Below, one piece after another: positions 22,644 to 30,889 of a stretch of DNA of 45,536 nt. A program made the translations under genes and the position numbers. The notes under the pieces are model-generated. The model made no database searches. It was not told where the DNA came from and saw nothing but the letters and a program-made list of their open reading frames with translations. Location: NCBI RefSeq assembly GCF_022414575.1, contig NZ_JADWYQ010000049.1, positions 1 through 45,536 of the forward strand. Direction: 5' to 3'. How positions within the stretch are numbered: the first letter of the stretch is position 1; each line of letters starts with the position of its first letter. The DNA comes from Streptomyces sp. MUM 178J. Lineage in GTDB: Bacteria > Actinomycetota > Actinomycetes > Streptomycetales > Streptomycetaceae.

Positions 22644-24257
22644 TCAACGCAGCCTGAGCGCCTTCATGACCTTCAGAGAGGCGCTCATGAACGCCGCGTA
22701 CTTCTCGTCGTCCATGCCGAAGGACGGGGCCAGCGGCAGCAGCCGCTGCTGGGCGACGGTCTGGGCCTCGGTGTACTTCAGGATGCCCTCGGAGCCATGG
22801 CGCCGGCTCAGCCCGGAGTCCTTCATGCCGCCCATCGGCGACTGCGCGCTGCCGTACGCGGGCGCATAGCCCTCGTTGATGTTCACGGTTCCGGTGCGCA
22901 GCCTGGCGGCGACGGCATGGCCGCGCCTGCCGTCCTCGGTCCACACGCTGGAGTTCAGCCCGTACGGGGTGGAGTTGGCGAGCCGGACGGCCTCGTCCTC
23001 GTCGGTGAAGCGGTAGACGGAGACGACCGGCCCGAACGTCTCCTCGGTGCAGACGGCCATCGGCGCCTCGACTCCGTCGAGGATCGTCGGCTCGTAGAAG
23101 AGAGGGCCGACGTCGGGCCGGGCGCGACCGCCGGCCACCAGCCGGGCGCCCTTGGCTACCGCCTCCTCGACATGACGGGTGACGGTCTCCAACTGCCGCT
23201 CGCTGACCAGTGAGCCCATGTCGGCCCCGTAGGCGAGGGCGCTGCCGAGGCGCATCGCCTTCGTACGGGCGGCGAAGCGTTCGATGAAGTCGTCGGCGAT
23301 CGACTCGTGAACGTAGAGACGCTCGATGGATATGCACAGCTGGCCGGCGGAGGAGAAGCAGGCGCGCACCGCGCCGGCCGCGGCCTTGTCCACATCCGCG
23401 TCGTGCAGCACCAGCATCGCGTTCTTGCCGCCCAGTTCGAGGGAGACGCCGATGAGCCGGGCCGCGGCCCCCTGGGCGACCTCGCGGCCGGTGCGGGTCG
23501 AGCCGGTGAAGGAGACGTAGTCGGCGTGCCGGACGACCTCGGGGCCGATGACGGGACCGTCTCCGAGCACCACCTGGAAGACCTCGGCGGGCAGTCCGGC
23601 CTCGATAAGCAGGTCGCGCGCCCACAGCGCGGTGAGGGCGGTCTCGGTGTCCGGCTTCATCACCACCGCGTTGCCGGCGACGAAGGCGGGCAGCGCATCG
23701 CCGACGGACAGCTCCAGCGGGTAGTTCCAGGGGGCGATCTGGCCGACGACGCCGCGTGGATGGCGCAGTTCGGTGGTCTTGGTCAGTACGGGGACGACGC
23801 CGGTGTGCCGCTTGGGGCGCAAGTACGCGGGGGCTGTGCGGCCGTAGTGGCGGGCCGCCACGGCGACGGCCTGGACCTCCTCATGGGCGTGCAGACGGGC
23901 CTTGCCCGTCTCCAGCTGAATCAGGTCGAGTACCTCGGCCTGCCGCTGAAGCACCAGATCGTGGAAACGGAGCAGCACGGCGGCTCGGGCGCGCGCTGAG
24001 GCAGCCGCCCAGACCGGCTGCGCGGCGCGGGCGCGGTCAAAGGCGGTCGCGACGTCCTCGGGCGTCGACTCGGGCAGCTCGGCCAGCTTCTCACCGGTGA
24101 AGGGCGTGTGATTGGCGGTGCGGCCGGAGCCGACGACCCCTCGGGTCAGCTGGGCGACCACCTCCGGGGTGACGACATCGGCCGCGGTGCGCACACCGGC
24201 CGGAGCGGCGGCTGTCGGGTTGCCGCCGGAGGCGGCGGGTGCCTGCGAGTCCGTCAT
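22644..24257 (-). CDS. gabD2: Succinic semialdehyde dehydrogenase (NAD(P)+)
   Basis: About 537 residues of the aldehyde dehydrogenase superfamily, oxidising succinic semialdehyde to succinate, the last step of the GABA shunt. Visible: GQIAPWNYPLELSVGDALPAFVAGN (cofactor and substrate tunnel), VSFTGSTRTGREV, catalytic Glu in SLELGGKNAM, nucleophile Cys in SSAGQLCISIERLYV, and ETFGPVVSVYRF. The sequence resembles the actinobacterial GabD2 type. ATG at 24257 (MTDSQAP) is chosen; an upstream ATG at 24278 is in frame, and neither has a good ribosome-binding site. It leads an operon with the GMC oxidoreductase. A palindrome at 24344-24359 lies in its upstream region. Confidence 0.9.
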   Translation of the reverse strand: MTDSQAPAASGGNPTAAAPAGVRTAADVVTPEVVAQLTRGVVGSGRTANHTPFTGEKLAELPESTPEDVATAFDRARAAQPVWAAASARARAAVLLRFHDLVLQRQAEVLDLIQLETGKARLHAHEEVQAVAVAARHYGRTAPAYLRPKRHTGVVPVLTKTTELRHPRGVVGQIAPWNYPLELSVGDALPAFVAGNAVVMKPDTETALTALWARDLLIEAGLPAEVFQVVLGDGPVIGPEVVRHADYVSFTGSTRTGREVAQGAAARLIGVSLELGGKNAMLVLHDADVDKAAAGAVRACFSSAGQLCISIERLYVHESIADDFIERFAARTKAMRLGSALAYGADMGSLVSERQLETVTRHVEEAVAKGARLVAGGRARPDVGPLFYEPTILDGVEAPMAVCTEETFGPVVSVYRFTDEDEAVRLANSTPYGLNSSVWTEDGRRGHAVAARLRTGTVNINEGYAPAYGSAQSPMGGMKDSGLSRRHGSEGILKYTEAQTVAQQRLLPLAPSFGMDDEKYAAFMSASLKVMKALRLR

Positions 24258-24343
24258 GGGGCCGAGAGTATGCGCCATCCGGAACTTTTGGTACCCGCCG
24301 GTAACACCTTTTCACACCCTGCTCACCAGTCCGCTGCAACCAC

Positions 24344-24359
24344 GCCAGCGATCGCTGGC
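24344..24359. promoter_or_regulatory. Perfect 16-bp palindrome upstream of the dehydrogenase gene
   Basis: GCCAGCGATCGCTGGC is fully self-complementary. It lies about 90 bp upstream of the gabD2 start and 51 bp past the stop of the first kinase gene, which is transcribed in the same direction. It could be an operator for the dehydrogenase operon or the base of a weak terminator for the kinase operon. Confidence 0.4.
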
Positions 24360-24409
24360 ATAAATGCCCTGATCGGCGGCTTGTCATGGCGTGCAAGGGG
24401 TTGGAGCGG

Positions 24410-26257
24410 TCACAGCCCCTGGATGTCGAGATGTTTCACGACCCCGTCGAACAGCCGGTCGCCCTCCTGTGCCGCCCAGCCCTCCGCAGGACCCGACACC
24501 CGCAGCCGCCAGTAGACCTGGTCTCCCCCCTTGCCGGTGGCGACCACACGTTCCTGCCAGCGGTAGCGGATCGGATCGTCGCTGGAAGAGCTGTAGGGCA
24601 CATAGTCGACGACGGTGTCGAACGCCTCCTTGCCCTGCTGCATCGAGGCGGTCGAGACGACGTTCTGATCCTTGATCTCGTTGCCGTCCTCGCCGCCCTC
24701 CTCATAGTGCTTCTTCCATGCGTCGGCCTGCGGCGGCAGCTCGTCCTCCTCCTCGGCGGTCTCGATGCGCTCCAGATAGACGGTGAACACCCCACTGGGA
24801 TCCCAGTAGGTGACGCTGCGCCCGTTGTCGCCCTCGACCCTCTCGTACTCGGACGGCACGGCGATGTTCGCCTCGACCACTTCCCGGTCCGTGCGCGCCT
24901 CCCAGCCCACCGGCAGCTCATCGCCGCCGAGCGGATCCAGGAACACGAAGAGGAGCGCGAGCGCCACGGCCACCACCCCGCCCAGCAGCCCGAACTGCGC
25001 GGGGCGGTTCTTGTGCAGCACCGGCGGCACCCACCGACTGCCGCCCGAAGCCACGCCTGGGCCGCCCTGGTGCGACGCAAGCGCCGTCACATCGAGGGCG
25101 GGCTGCGCCGGGCGCACGATCGACTCCAGCGTCTGCCGGACCTCGGCCGCGTCAGGCCGCATCGCCGGATCCTTGCGCAGCAGCCGCATCACCAGCGACC
25201 CGAACGCCCCGCTGCCGCGGGCGGGCATCTGCGGCTCGGCGGAGATCACGGCCTGCAGCGTCGCGGGGGTGTTGGAGCGGCGGTATGGGGACATGCCCTC
25301 GACTGCCGCATACAGCACGACGCCCAGCGACCACAGGTCCGATTCGGGCCCCGGGTGCTGGCCCAGCATCCGCTCGGGCGCGATGAACTCCGGGGAGCCG
25401 ACGAACGCACCGGTCTCCGTCAGCCCCTGTTCGCCCTCCACCTGTGCGATCCCGAAGTCGGTCAGCACGACACGGTCGCCGCGGCCCAGCAGGACGTTGT
25501 CCGGCTTGACGTCGCGGTGCAGCACGCCGGCCTCGTGCGCGGCGGAGAGCGCGCCGAGGACGGCGAGGCCTATGCGGGCGGCCTCGCGTACGTCGAGGGT
25601 GCCGTCGCGCAGCCGGTCGGCCAGCGACTGGCCCTGCACCAACTCCATGACGATCCACGGCTTGTCGTCCTCGATCACCACGTCGTGCATGGTGACGACC
25701 GATGGGTGCTCGATCCGGGCGGCGGCGCGCGCCTCGCGCTGCATCCGCTGGTAGACGTTGTCCCGGTGGCTCTCGCTCAAGTGCTCCGGCACGCGGGGCT
25801 CCTTGACTGCCACGGAACGGTCCACGACCTCGTCGTGGGCCCGCCACACCGTGCCCATGCCCCCGTGGCCGAGGCGGGAGACAAGCCGGTAGCGCCCACC
25901 GATCAGCCGGCCCTGACCGGGTTCGGCACCCGGGCGGGGATCGGCGGCAGGAGCCGGAACATGTGGCTCCGCGGGCGGGCGGGCCGCCTGCGTGGGCTGG
26001 TACACGGAGCTCTGCTGCCCTGCTCCCCGTTCCGGTCCCTGTCCCTGTCCCTGCGCTTGCCCGTATCCCGGCCCCTGCCCCTGTCCCTGTCCCTGCGCTT
26101 GCCCGTATCCCGGCCCCTGTCCCTGTCCCTGCGCTTGCCCGTATCCCGGTCCCTGTCCCTGAACCTGTCCCTGGTACGGAGGCTGCCCTGCATGCGGCGG
26201 CCTGAGTCCGTAACTGGTGGGCTCGTTCACCCGTCCCCCATCGTTCGTCATGTTCAC
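24410..26257 (-). CDS. Ser/Thr protein kinase with Gln/Gly-repeat N-terminus and one membrane helix
   Basis: 615 residues, last gene of a four-kinase run. An N-terminal GQGQGPGYGQAQ repeat (about 30-76) precedes an active-looking kinase domain (about 122-385): Gly-rich loop LGHGGMGTVW, Lys152 in AVKEP, HRDVKPDN (Asp249), DFG 267-269 and SPEFIAPE. A membrane helix follows at 422-441, then an extracytoplasmic domain of about 165 residues (LPVGWEARTD...) like those of its neighbours. No PASTA repeats. It probably reads an external signal and phosphorylates cytoplasmic targets. From memory, a conserved streptomycete kinase cluster next to glpD has been tied to spore-wall synthesis; I cannot verify which member this is. 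GTG at 26257 has a poor ribosome-binding site; the ATG two codons later is equally possible. Confidence 0.9.
   Translation of the reverse strand: MNMTNDGGRVNEPTSYGLRPPHAGQPPYQGQVQGQGPGYGQAQGQGQGPGYGQAQGQGQGQGPGYGQAQGQGQGPERGAGQQSSVYQPTQAARPPAEPHVPAPAADPRPGAEPGQGRLIGGRYRLVSRLGHGGMGTVWRAHDEVVDRSVAVKEPRVPEHLSESHRDNVYQRMQREARAAARIEHPSVVTMHDVVIEDDKPWIVMELVQGQSLADRLRDGTLDVREAARIGLAVLGALSAAHEAGVLHRDVKPDNVLLGRGDRVVLTDFGIAQVEGEQGLTETGAFVGSPEFIAPERMLGQHPGPESDLWSLGVVLYAAVEGMSPYRRSNTPATLQAVISAEPQMPARGSGAFGSLVMRLLRKDPAMRPDAAEVRQTLESIVRPAQPALDVTALASHQGGPGVASGGSRWVPPVLHKNRPAQFGLLGGVVAVALALLFVFLDPLGGDELPVGWEARTDREVVEANIAVPSEYERVEGDNGRSVTYWDPSGVFTVYLERIETAEEEDELPPQADAWKKHYEEGGEDGNEIKDQNVVSTASMQQGKEAFDTVVDYVPYSSSSDDPIRYRWQERVVATGKGGDQVYWRLRVSGPAEGWAAQEGDRLFDGVVKHLDIQGL
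26035..26166 (-). repeat. Coding repeat in the first kinase gene
   Basis: GCGCTTGCCCGTATCCCGG recurs at 26053-26071, 26095-26113 and 26131-26149, joined by runs of CTGTCC/CTGCCC hexamers. It encodes the Gln/Gly/Tyr-rich repeat. Spacings of 42 and 36 bp suggest gain or loss of hexamers. Confidence 0.88.
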
Positions 26258-26292
26258 ATCGTCGGCCGGGGCCGGCAGCGGATGCTACCGCC

Positions 26293-28047
26293 TCACTCCT
26301 TGGTCGCCTGCGGCGGTCGCCAGCTCTGCACCATGACGTCGAACTGCTGTCGGGTGGTTTCCCAGTCGTCGGCGGGTCCCGACATGTAGAGCGCGTACTC
26401 CGTGCCGTCGTCCCCGTAGTACATCTGGTCGATGGCGCGCCGCGGACCGGGGTGGTTCTGCTTCTCCGTCCAGGTGAACTCCCAGATGGCAGAGAGCGTC
26501 TGGTCGCGGAAGGTGTTCTGGTCCAGCTTCATCCGCCGGTAGTCGGGCAGCCGCTTCTGCAGACCCTTCTCCATGCTGAGCATGTGCATATAGGGGTTCT
26601 CGAAGTCGGGGGTCGCCTCGATGCTGATGCGGATGCGATGGCGACCGTTGTCGGGGGTGTAGTCGATCTGGTCGCCGTCGAGCTGGCGCTGCCAGCCCTG
26701 GGGCACCAGCAGACTGAAGCCCTCCGGGTCCTGGACGCGCCGCCACTCCGCGGAGTTCACCGCCTCCCGAGCGCCTGGGGAGTCCTGCGGGCCCGCCGAG
26801 CTGCCGGCCGTCTGCCGCCCCGCGCCGTCGCCGCCTGCGCCCGTCCCGCCGAAAGCGTCCGCGTACTTCATCACCGCAAGGCCCGCGCCGCCTCCGACGA
26901 GCGCCGCGAGGACCACGACGAGCACCACGCCGCGCAGCCGGCCGGAACGGCGCGGGCGGTCCGCCGCCGGGTACGGAGCCATGGCCGGCGTATGGGCGGG
27001 GGTCTCGGGCGGCCGCGCTCCCTGGAACGCCGTGCCGTGCAGGGGCGTTCCGGCGTCCGCTGCCCTGGCGGCCGGGTTGCGGGCCGGGCCGTGCGTCGCG
27101 TAATGAGCGAGGTCCCGGGCCGTGCCGCCCGGGAAGCCCGTGGTGAAGCGGTGCGTTGCGGACTGGGACATCGCCGTCGTCGTCCGCCCCTCCAGCGCAT
27201 CCTCGAGCATCCGCTCCGCCTCCGCCGCCGACGGTCTGGCGGCCGGGTCCTTGCACAGCAGAGCCGTGATGACCGGGGCGAGCAGCCCGGCATGCTGCGG
27301 GGGCGGCGCCTCCTCGTCCACCACCGCCTGCATCGTGCCCAGCGGCGAGGAGCGGCGGAACGGCGACTCGCCCTCCACCGCCGTGTAGAGCGTCGCCCCC
27401 AGCGACCAGAGGTCGGACGCGGGGCCCGGGTCATGTCCCCTCACCCGCTCGGGGGCCAGATAGTCGATGGAACCGACGATCTCACCAGTGCGGGTGATCG
27501 TGGCGTCTCCCTCGATCGCGGCGATCCCGAAGTCCGTGATCAGCACCCGGCCGTCCCGCCCCAACAGGACGTTGCCGGGCTTCACATCGCGGTGGAGCAC
27601 TCCGACGGCATGGGCTGCGCCGAGCGCGCGCAGCACCTGCAACCCCACTCGGGCGGCCTCGCTCGCCTCGATCCGCCCTGTCTCCTTGGCGGCGTCGGCG
27701 AGTGACGGCCCGTCGACGTACTGCATGACGATCCACGGACGGTCGTCGTGGTCCAGCACGTCGTGAACGGTGACGACGCCGGGGTCGCTGATCCTCGCGG
27801 CGGCCCTGGCCTCCTTCTTGGTGCGGGCGTGCAACACCGCGCGGTCGGCCTCGGAGGCGTAGCGTCCGGCTGTCAGCTCCTTCACCGCGACGACGCGGCC
27901 CAGGACTTCGTCATCCGCGCGCCAGACCTTGCCCATGCCGCCCCTGCCGATCGACTCGCGCAGCCGGTAGCGCCCGGCGAGCAGCAGACCCGCCTCCGTC
28001 GTGCCTTGAGAGTGTTCCACGTTCCCCGCCCCGATCCTTGGGTTCAC
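26293..28047 (-). CDS. Ser/Thr protein kinase with one membrane helix and extracytoplasmic domain
   Basis: 584 residues. The kinase domain occupies about 26-285: IGRGGMGKVW, Lys56 in AVKEL, HRDVKPGN (Asp154), DFG 172-174 and SIDYLAPERV, all intact. A Pro/Ala-rich juxtamembrane stretch leads to a membrane helix at about 372-393, then an extracytoplasmic domain (WRRVQDPEGFSLLVPQGWQR...) of the same kind as in the neighbouring kinases. Only 35 bp separate it from the next kinase gene downstream. The GTG at 28047 has no visible ribosome-binding site; GTG at 28020 (MEHSQGT) is an alternative. Targets unknown. Confidence 0.9.
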   Translation of the reverse strand: MNPRIGAGNVEHSQGTTEAGLLLAGRYRLRESIGRGGMGKVWRADDEVLGRVVAVKELTAGRYASEADRAVLHARTKKEARAAARISDPGVVTVHDVLDHDDRPWIVMQYVDGPSLADAAKETGRIEASEAARVGLQVLRALGAAHAVGVLHRDVKPGNVLLGRDGRVLITDFGIAAIEGDATITRTGEIVGSIDYLAPERVRGHDPGPASDLWSLGATLYTAVEGESPFRRSSPLGTMQAVVDEEAPPPQHAGLLAPVITALLCKDPAARPSAAEAERMLEDALEGRTTTAMSQSATHRFTTGFPGGTARDLAHYATHGPARNPAARAADAGTPLHGTAFQGARPPETPAHTPAMAPYPAADRPRRSGRLRGVVLVVVLAALVGGGAGLAVMKYADAFGGTGAGGDGAGRQTAGSSAGPQDSPGAREAVNSAEWRRVQDPEGFSLLVPQGWQRQLDGDQIDYTPDNGRHRIRISIEATPDFENPYMHMLSMEKGLQKRLPDYRRMKLDQNTFRDQTLSAIWEFTWTEKQNHPGPRRAIDQMYYGDDGTEYALYMSGPADDWETTRQQFDVMVQSWRPPQATKE

Positions 28048-28219
28048 AGGTTACGGAGAGAAAGCACCGGTAAGGAACCGGGGCAGCTCAAGTGACCACA
28101 CCGTGACGGAGAAAAGCGATCGAAATCCCGGAAAAAGCAGTGCAGAAGCCGCGATAGGCCCTGAGCGAACGGGAGTTGTGCACCTGTCGCCTCAGTGACA
28201 GCGGGTGATCAACGGACGG

Positions 28220-30727
28220 TCAGCGGGTGACCCGGTAGGAAGCGGCGGCCTGTTGGTGGTACTCGGTCACCTCATCGCGCTGCGCCTCCGGCCCTATCAC
28301 CTGGATCACGTGGTAACGGCCGTCGACTATGAGCGCGAGATTGCGTACGTACACCTCCCGTCCGCTGCTGTCACGCCAGGTGAACTGGCCCTCCGCCATG
28401 GCCTGTCGCCCGACGTCGACCCGCCGCAGCCCCGTCGCGCTGGCCCAGGAGGAGTCCCGGAACGGCTGGAGCTCGCGCTCCTTGTCGCGCTGGTAGGCGA
28501 GCGGGTCATCGCCGTGGTCGGCCACGCTGTCCCGCCCCGGGACGACGATGAGGGTGAAGTCTCCGTCCGAATAGCGGACTTGGCCGGCGTCGTTGACGGG
28601 GCTGCGCCGCCAGCCCTCGTCGGCGGCGATCCGGAAGCCCTCGGGGTCCTTGCGGAGGGCATAGCCGTCCGGGAGGCTCCCCGTCGGGGCCGACGTCTGC
28701 GGCTCCTGTGCGCCGGGCGGCTGCTCCGGGGTGGCGTCGGGGGCGGTGTGGTCGGGGCTCGGACCGGCCGGGGAGGGCCGACCGCCCGTTCCGTCCTCTC
28801 CTGTTTCGCCCTGCTGTCGGCCGCTGCTCTGCGTCGGCTCCCGGCCCGGCGGCGGGCTGTCCGTCCCGGCCTTGGGCAGAAACAGCACGGCGTAGGCGAT
28901 GCCGACCGCCGTCAACAGCAGGATCAGCAGCAGCAAGGTGCGGCCGAGCGCCCGAGGGCCCCGCTCCCGGACGCCGCCATGCGGGTCTCTGCGCTGTCGG
29001 TGACGGCCGTGGACGACGTCCGGCACGCCCGCTCGACGTCTGCGCACCAGCTCGCCGCGCCGCCGTACGACCGGGAGGCGGGCGGCGTCCACCGGCCCCG
29101 ACGGGACGGGCACCACGTTCAACCCCGCGTCCGGCTCGGGCGCGGACCGCACCAGAGAACGCAGCCAGCCGCGCAGCTCCTCGAAGTCGGGGCGCTCGGT
29201 CGGGTCCTGGCGCAACAGCGACTCTACGACGGGGCGCAGCGGACCGCACTCCTCGGCGAAGGCGGGCGGCTCCGCGCAGACGAGCTGCACCAGCTCGACG
29301 GCGTTCTCCTCGGGGTAGGGGGCGTGCCCCTGCACGGCCCGGAACAGCAGCGCCCCGAGCGCCCAGAGGTCGGTCGCTGGTCCCACGGGGGCGGCGAGCT
29401 GCCAGTTCTCGTGCACCGGGCCCGCCTGCTCGGGGGCCCAGCGCTCGGTGACCGCGCCGACGACCGCGATCCGCGCCTGGCGGGCCCGCTCGGCCGCCAA
29501 CGGCGTGGCGGGGCCCCGGTAGCGGGCTCCGTCCTCCGCGGTGACCTCTTCCCAACGCCCCGCCGGCGCGTCCTTCGCCGGGGGCGGCAGAGCGGGCGGA
29601 CGCTCCGCTCCGTCATGGCTACGGGGCTGGGGCAGCGCCGCACGCGCGCCGCCTGCCGGCGCGGGGCCGGGGCCGCCTTCCCGCCCTTGCTCCGGGCCGT
29701 CGTTCCAGGAGCCCGCCAGCTGTACCCGGTTGCCGCGGCCGGGGTGGCCGGGGCCGCCCTCCGGGCCGGCGCCGTGGCCGCCGGACTGACCGGGAACGCG
29801 GCCCGAGCCGCTCTCGGCCCGCGGCTGGGCCCACCAGTCGGGGTCGCCTGTCTGGCGTCGAGCCTCACTGGCCCGGGCGGCGGCCTGTGCCCCGGCTCGG
29901 TACGCGGCGATCGCTCCGGCCCTGGCCGCGCGGACGTCGGGCACCGCGGCGGGCTGCGCCTCCGGCTCCGGCACCCGCTCCAGCTCTGGTTCCGGCTCCC
30001 GCTCCGTCTGCGACTGCGACTGCGGCTGCGGCTGCGGCTCCAGGGCGTGCGTGTGCGTCTGCGCCGGCTGCGCCTCGCTCTGCGTCCGGGGCCGGCCCGG
30101 GTCGGGCTCCGGAGCGGGTGCATAGCCGCACAGGGCCTCCTCCGCCGCGCCGGCGGCGAGCCCGGTCAGCACCACCCGTCCGTCGTCGCATATGAGGATC
30201 GTGCGGACGGTGATGTTCCGGTGGGTCCAGCCATGCGCGTGGAGCGCACGCAGCGCGGTGAGCACATCAGAGGCGATCTCGGCGGCGCGATAGGGGCTGA
30301 GGGGCCTCTCGGCGAGCAGCGCGGCGAGCGGGCGGGCCTCGACGCGCTCGCTCACGATCCACAGGGAGCCCGCCTCCGCGAAGACGTCGAAGACCTGGTC
30401 GAGACGCGGGTGATCGGGGACCTGCGCTGCGGCCTGGGCGGCTTCGACCGCCCTGCGCACGGCGGGGTCGGCGGGGCGGCGCGTCGTATGCCCCTGACCG
30501 CCTCGCCGCGCGGCCGCGCCGGCCGGCGGGCCGCCTGCCTCATGGCCGCCGCCGTCGCCCTCCAGGACCTCGGCCTCGACCACTTCGGGCAGCGGCACCT
30601 GCCGCACCAGCACTTCATGTCCGCTGTAGGTGTCAAACGCCGGGGACTCACCCAGTTCATAGGCGTCGGAGGGCAGCAGCGGCAGGCGGTAGCGGTCGGC
30701 GAGCACCCGTCCCGCGTAGTCGTCCAC
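28220..30727 (-). CDS. Membrane pseudokinase of the Ser/Thr kinase cluster
   Basis: 835 residues with the layout of its neighbours but a degenerate kinase domain (about 1-300). The glycine loop is gone (LPLLPSDAYELGES). The position of the ATP-binding Lys reads Arg (EVLVRQVPL, about residue 42). HRDVKPxN is replaced by HRNITVRT (about 169-176). DFG is replaced by GLA within VVLTGLAAG. A long Glu/Pro/Gln-rich insertion follows; the C-lobe is recognisable (ATDLWALGALLFRAVQG). A membrane helix lies near 598-620, then an extracytoplasmic domain (LPDGYALRKDPEGFRIAADEGWRR...). Phosphotransfer is very unlikely; a scaffold or allosteric role is inferred, as for the pseudokinase domain of mycobacterial MviN. 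GTG at 30727 has GGGGAGG 4 nt upstream, which decides the start. Confidence 0.88.
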   Translation of the reverse strand: MDDYAGRVLADRYRLPLLPSDAYELGESPAFDTYSGHEVLVRQVPLPEVVEAEVLEGDGGGHEAGGPPAGAAARRGGQGHTTRRPADPAVRRAVEAAQAAAQVPDHPRLDQVFDVFAEAGSLWIVSERVEARPLAALLAERPLSPYRAAEIASDVLTALRALHAHGWTHRNITVRTILICDDGRVVLTGLAAGAAEEALCGYAPAPEPDPGRPRTQSEAQPAQTHTHALEPQPQPQSQSQTEREPEPELERVPEPEAQPAAVPDVRAARAGAIAAYRAGAQAAARASEARRQTGDPDWWAQPRAESGSGRVPGQSGGHGAGPEGGPGHPGRGNRVQLAGSWNDGPEQGREGGPGPAPAGGARAALPQPRSHDGAERPPALPPPAKDAPAGRWEEVTAEDGARYRGPATPLAAERARQARIAVVGAVTERWAPEQAGPVHENWQLAAPVGPATDLWALGALLFRAVQGHAPYPEENAVELVQLVCAEPPAFAEECGPLRPVVESLLRQDPTERPDFEELRGWLRSLVRSAPEPDAGLNVVPVPSGPVDAARLPVVRRRGELVRRRRAGVPDVVHGRHRQRRDPHGGVRERGPRALGRTLLLLILLLTAVGIAYAVLFLPKAGTDSPPPGREPTQSSGRQQGETGEDGTGGRPSPAGPSPDHTAPDATPEQPPGAQEPQTSAPTGSLPDGYALRKDPEGFRIAADEGWRRSPVNDAGQVRYSDGDFTLIVVPGRDSVADHGDDPLAYQRDKERELQPFRDSSWASATGLRRVDVGRQAMAEGQFTWRDSSGREVYVRNLALIVDGRYHVIQVIGPEAQRDEVTEYHQQAAASYRVTR

Positions 30728-30889
30728 AAGGCCTCCCCACCAGCCCGCTGTCACCCGACCGACCACCCGGCTTGTGCGGAACCGTCCGCCACGGTGCCGC
30801 TGCCGGTGTCAATTCCGGTCGGACAACGCCTTCTTACGGCTGCGTACCGTCCATGAGCTCTCACGATACGTGTCCTTGTCCGGTCGTGC

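Noticed and set aside
28205..30856. 883-codon plus-strand open frame opposite the pseudokinase gene
   Set aside because: Antisense shadow; the minus-strand frame has a strong ribosome-binding site, a recognisable kinase C-lobe and a membrane helix.
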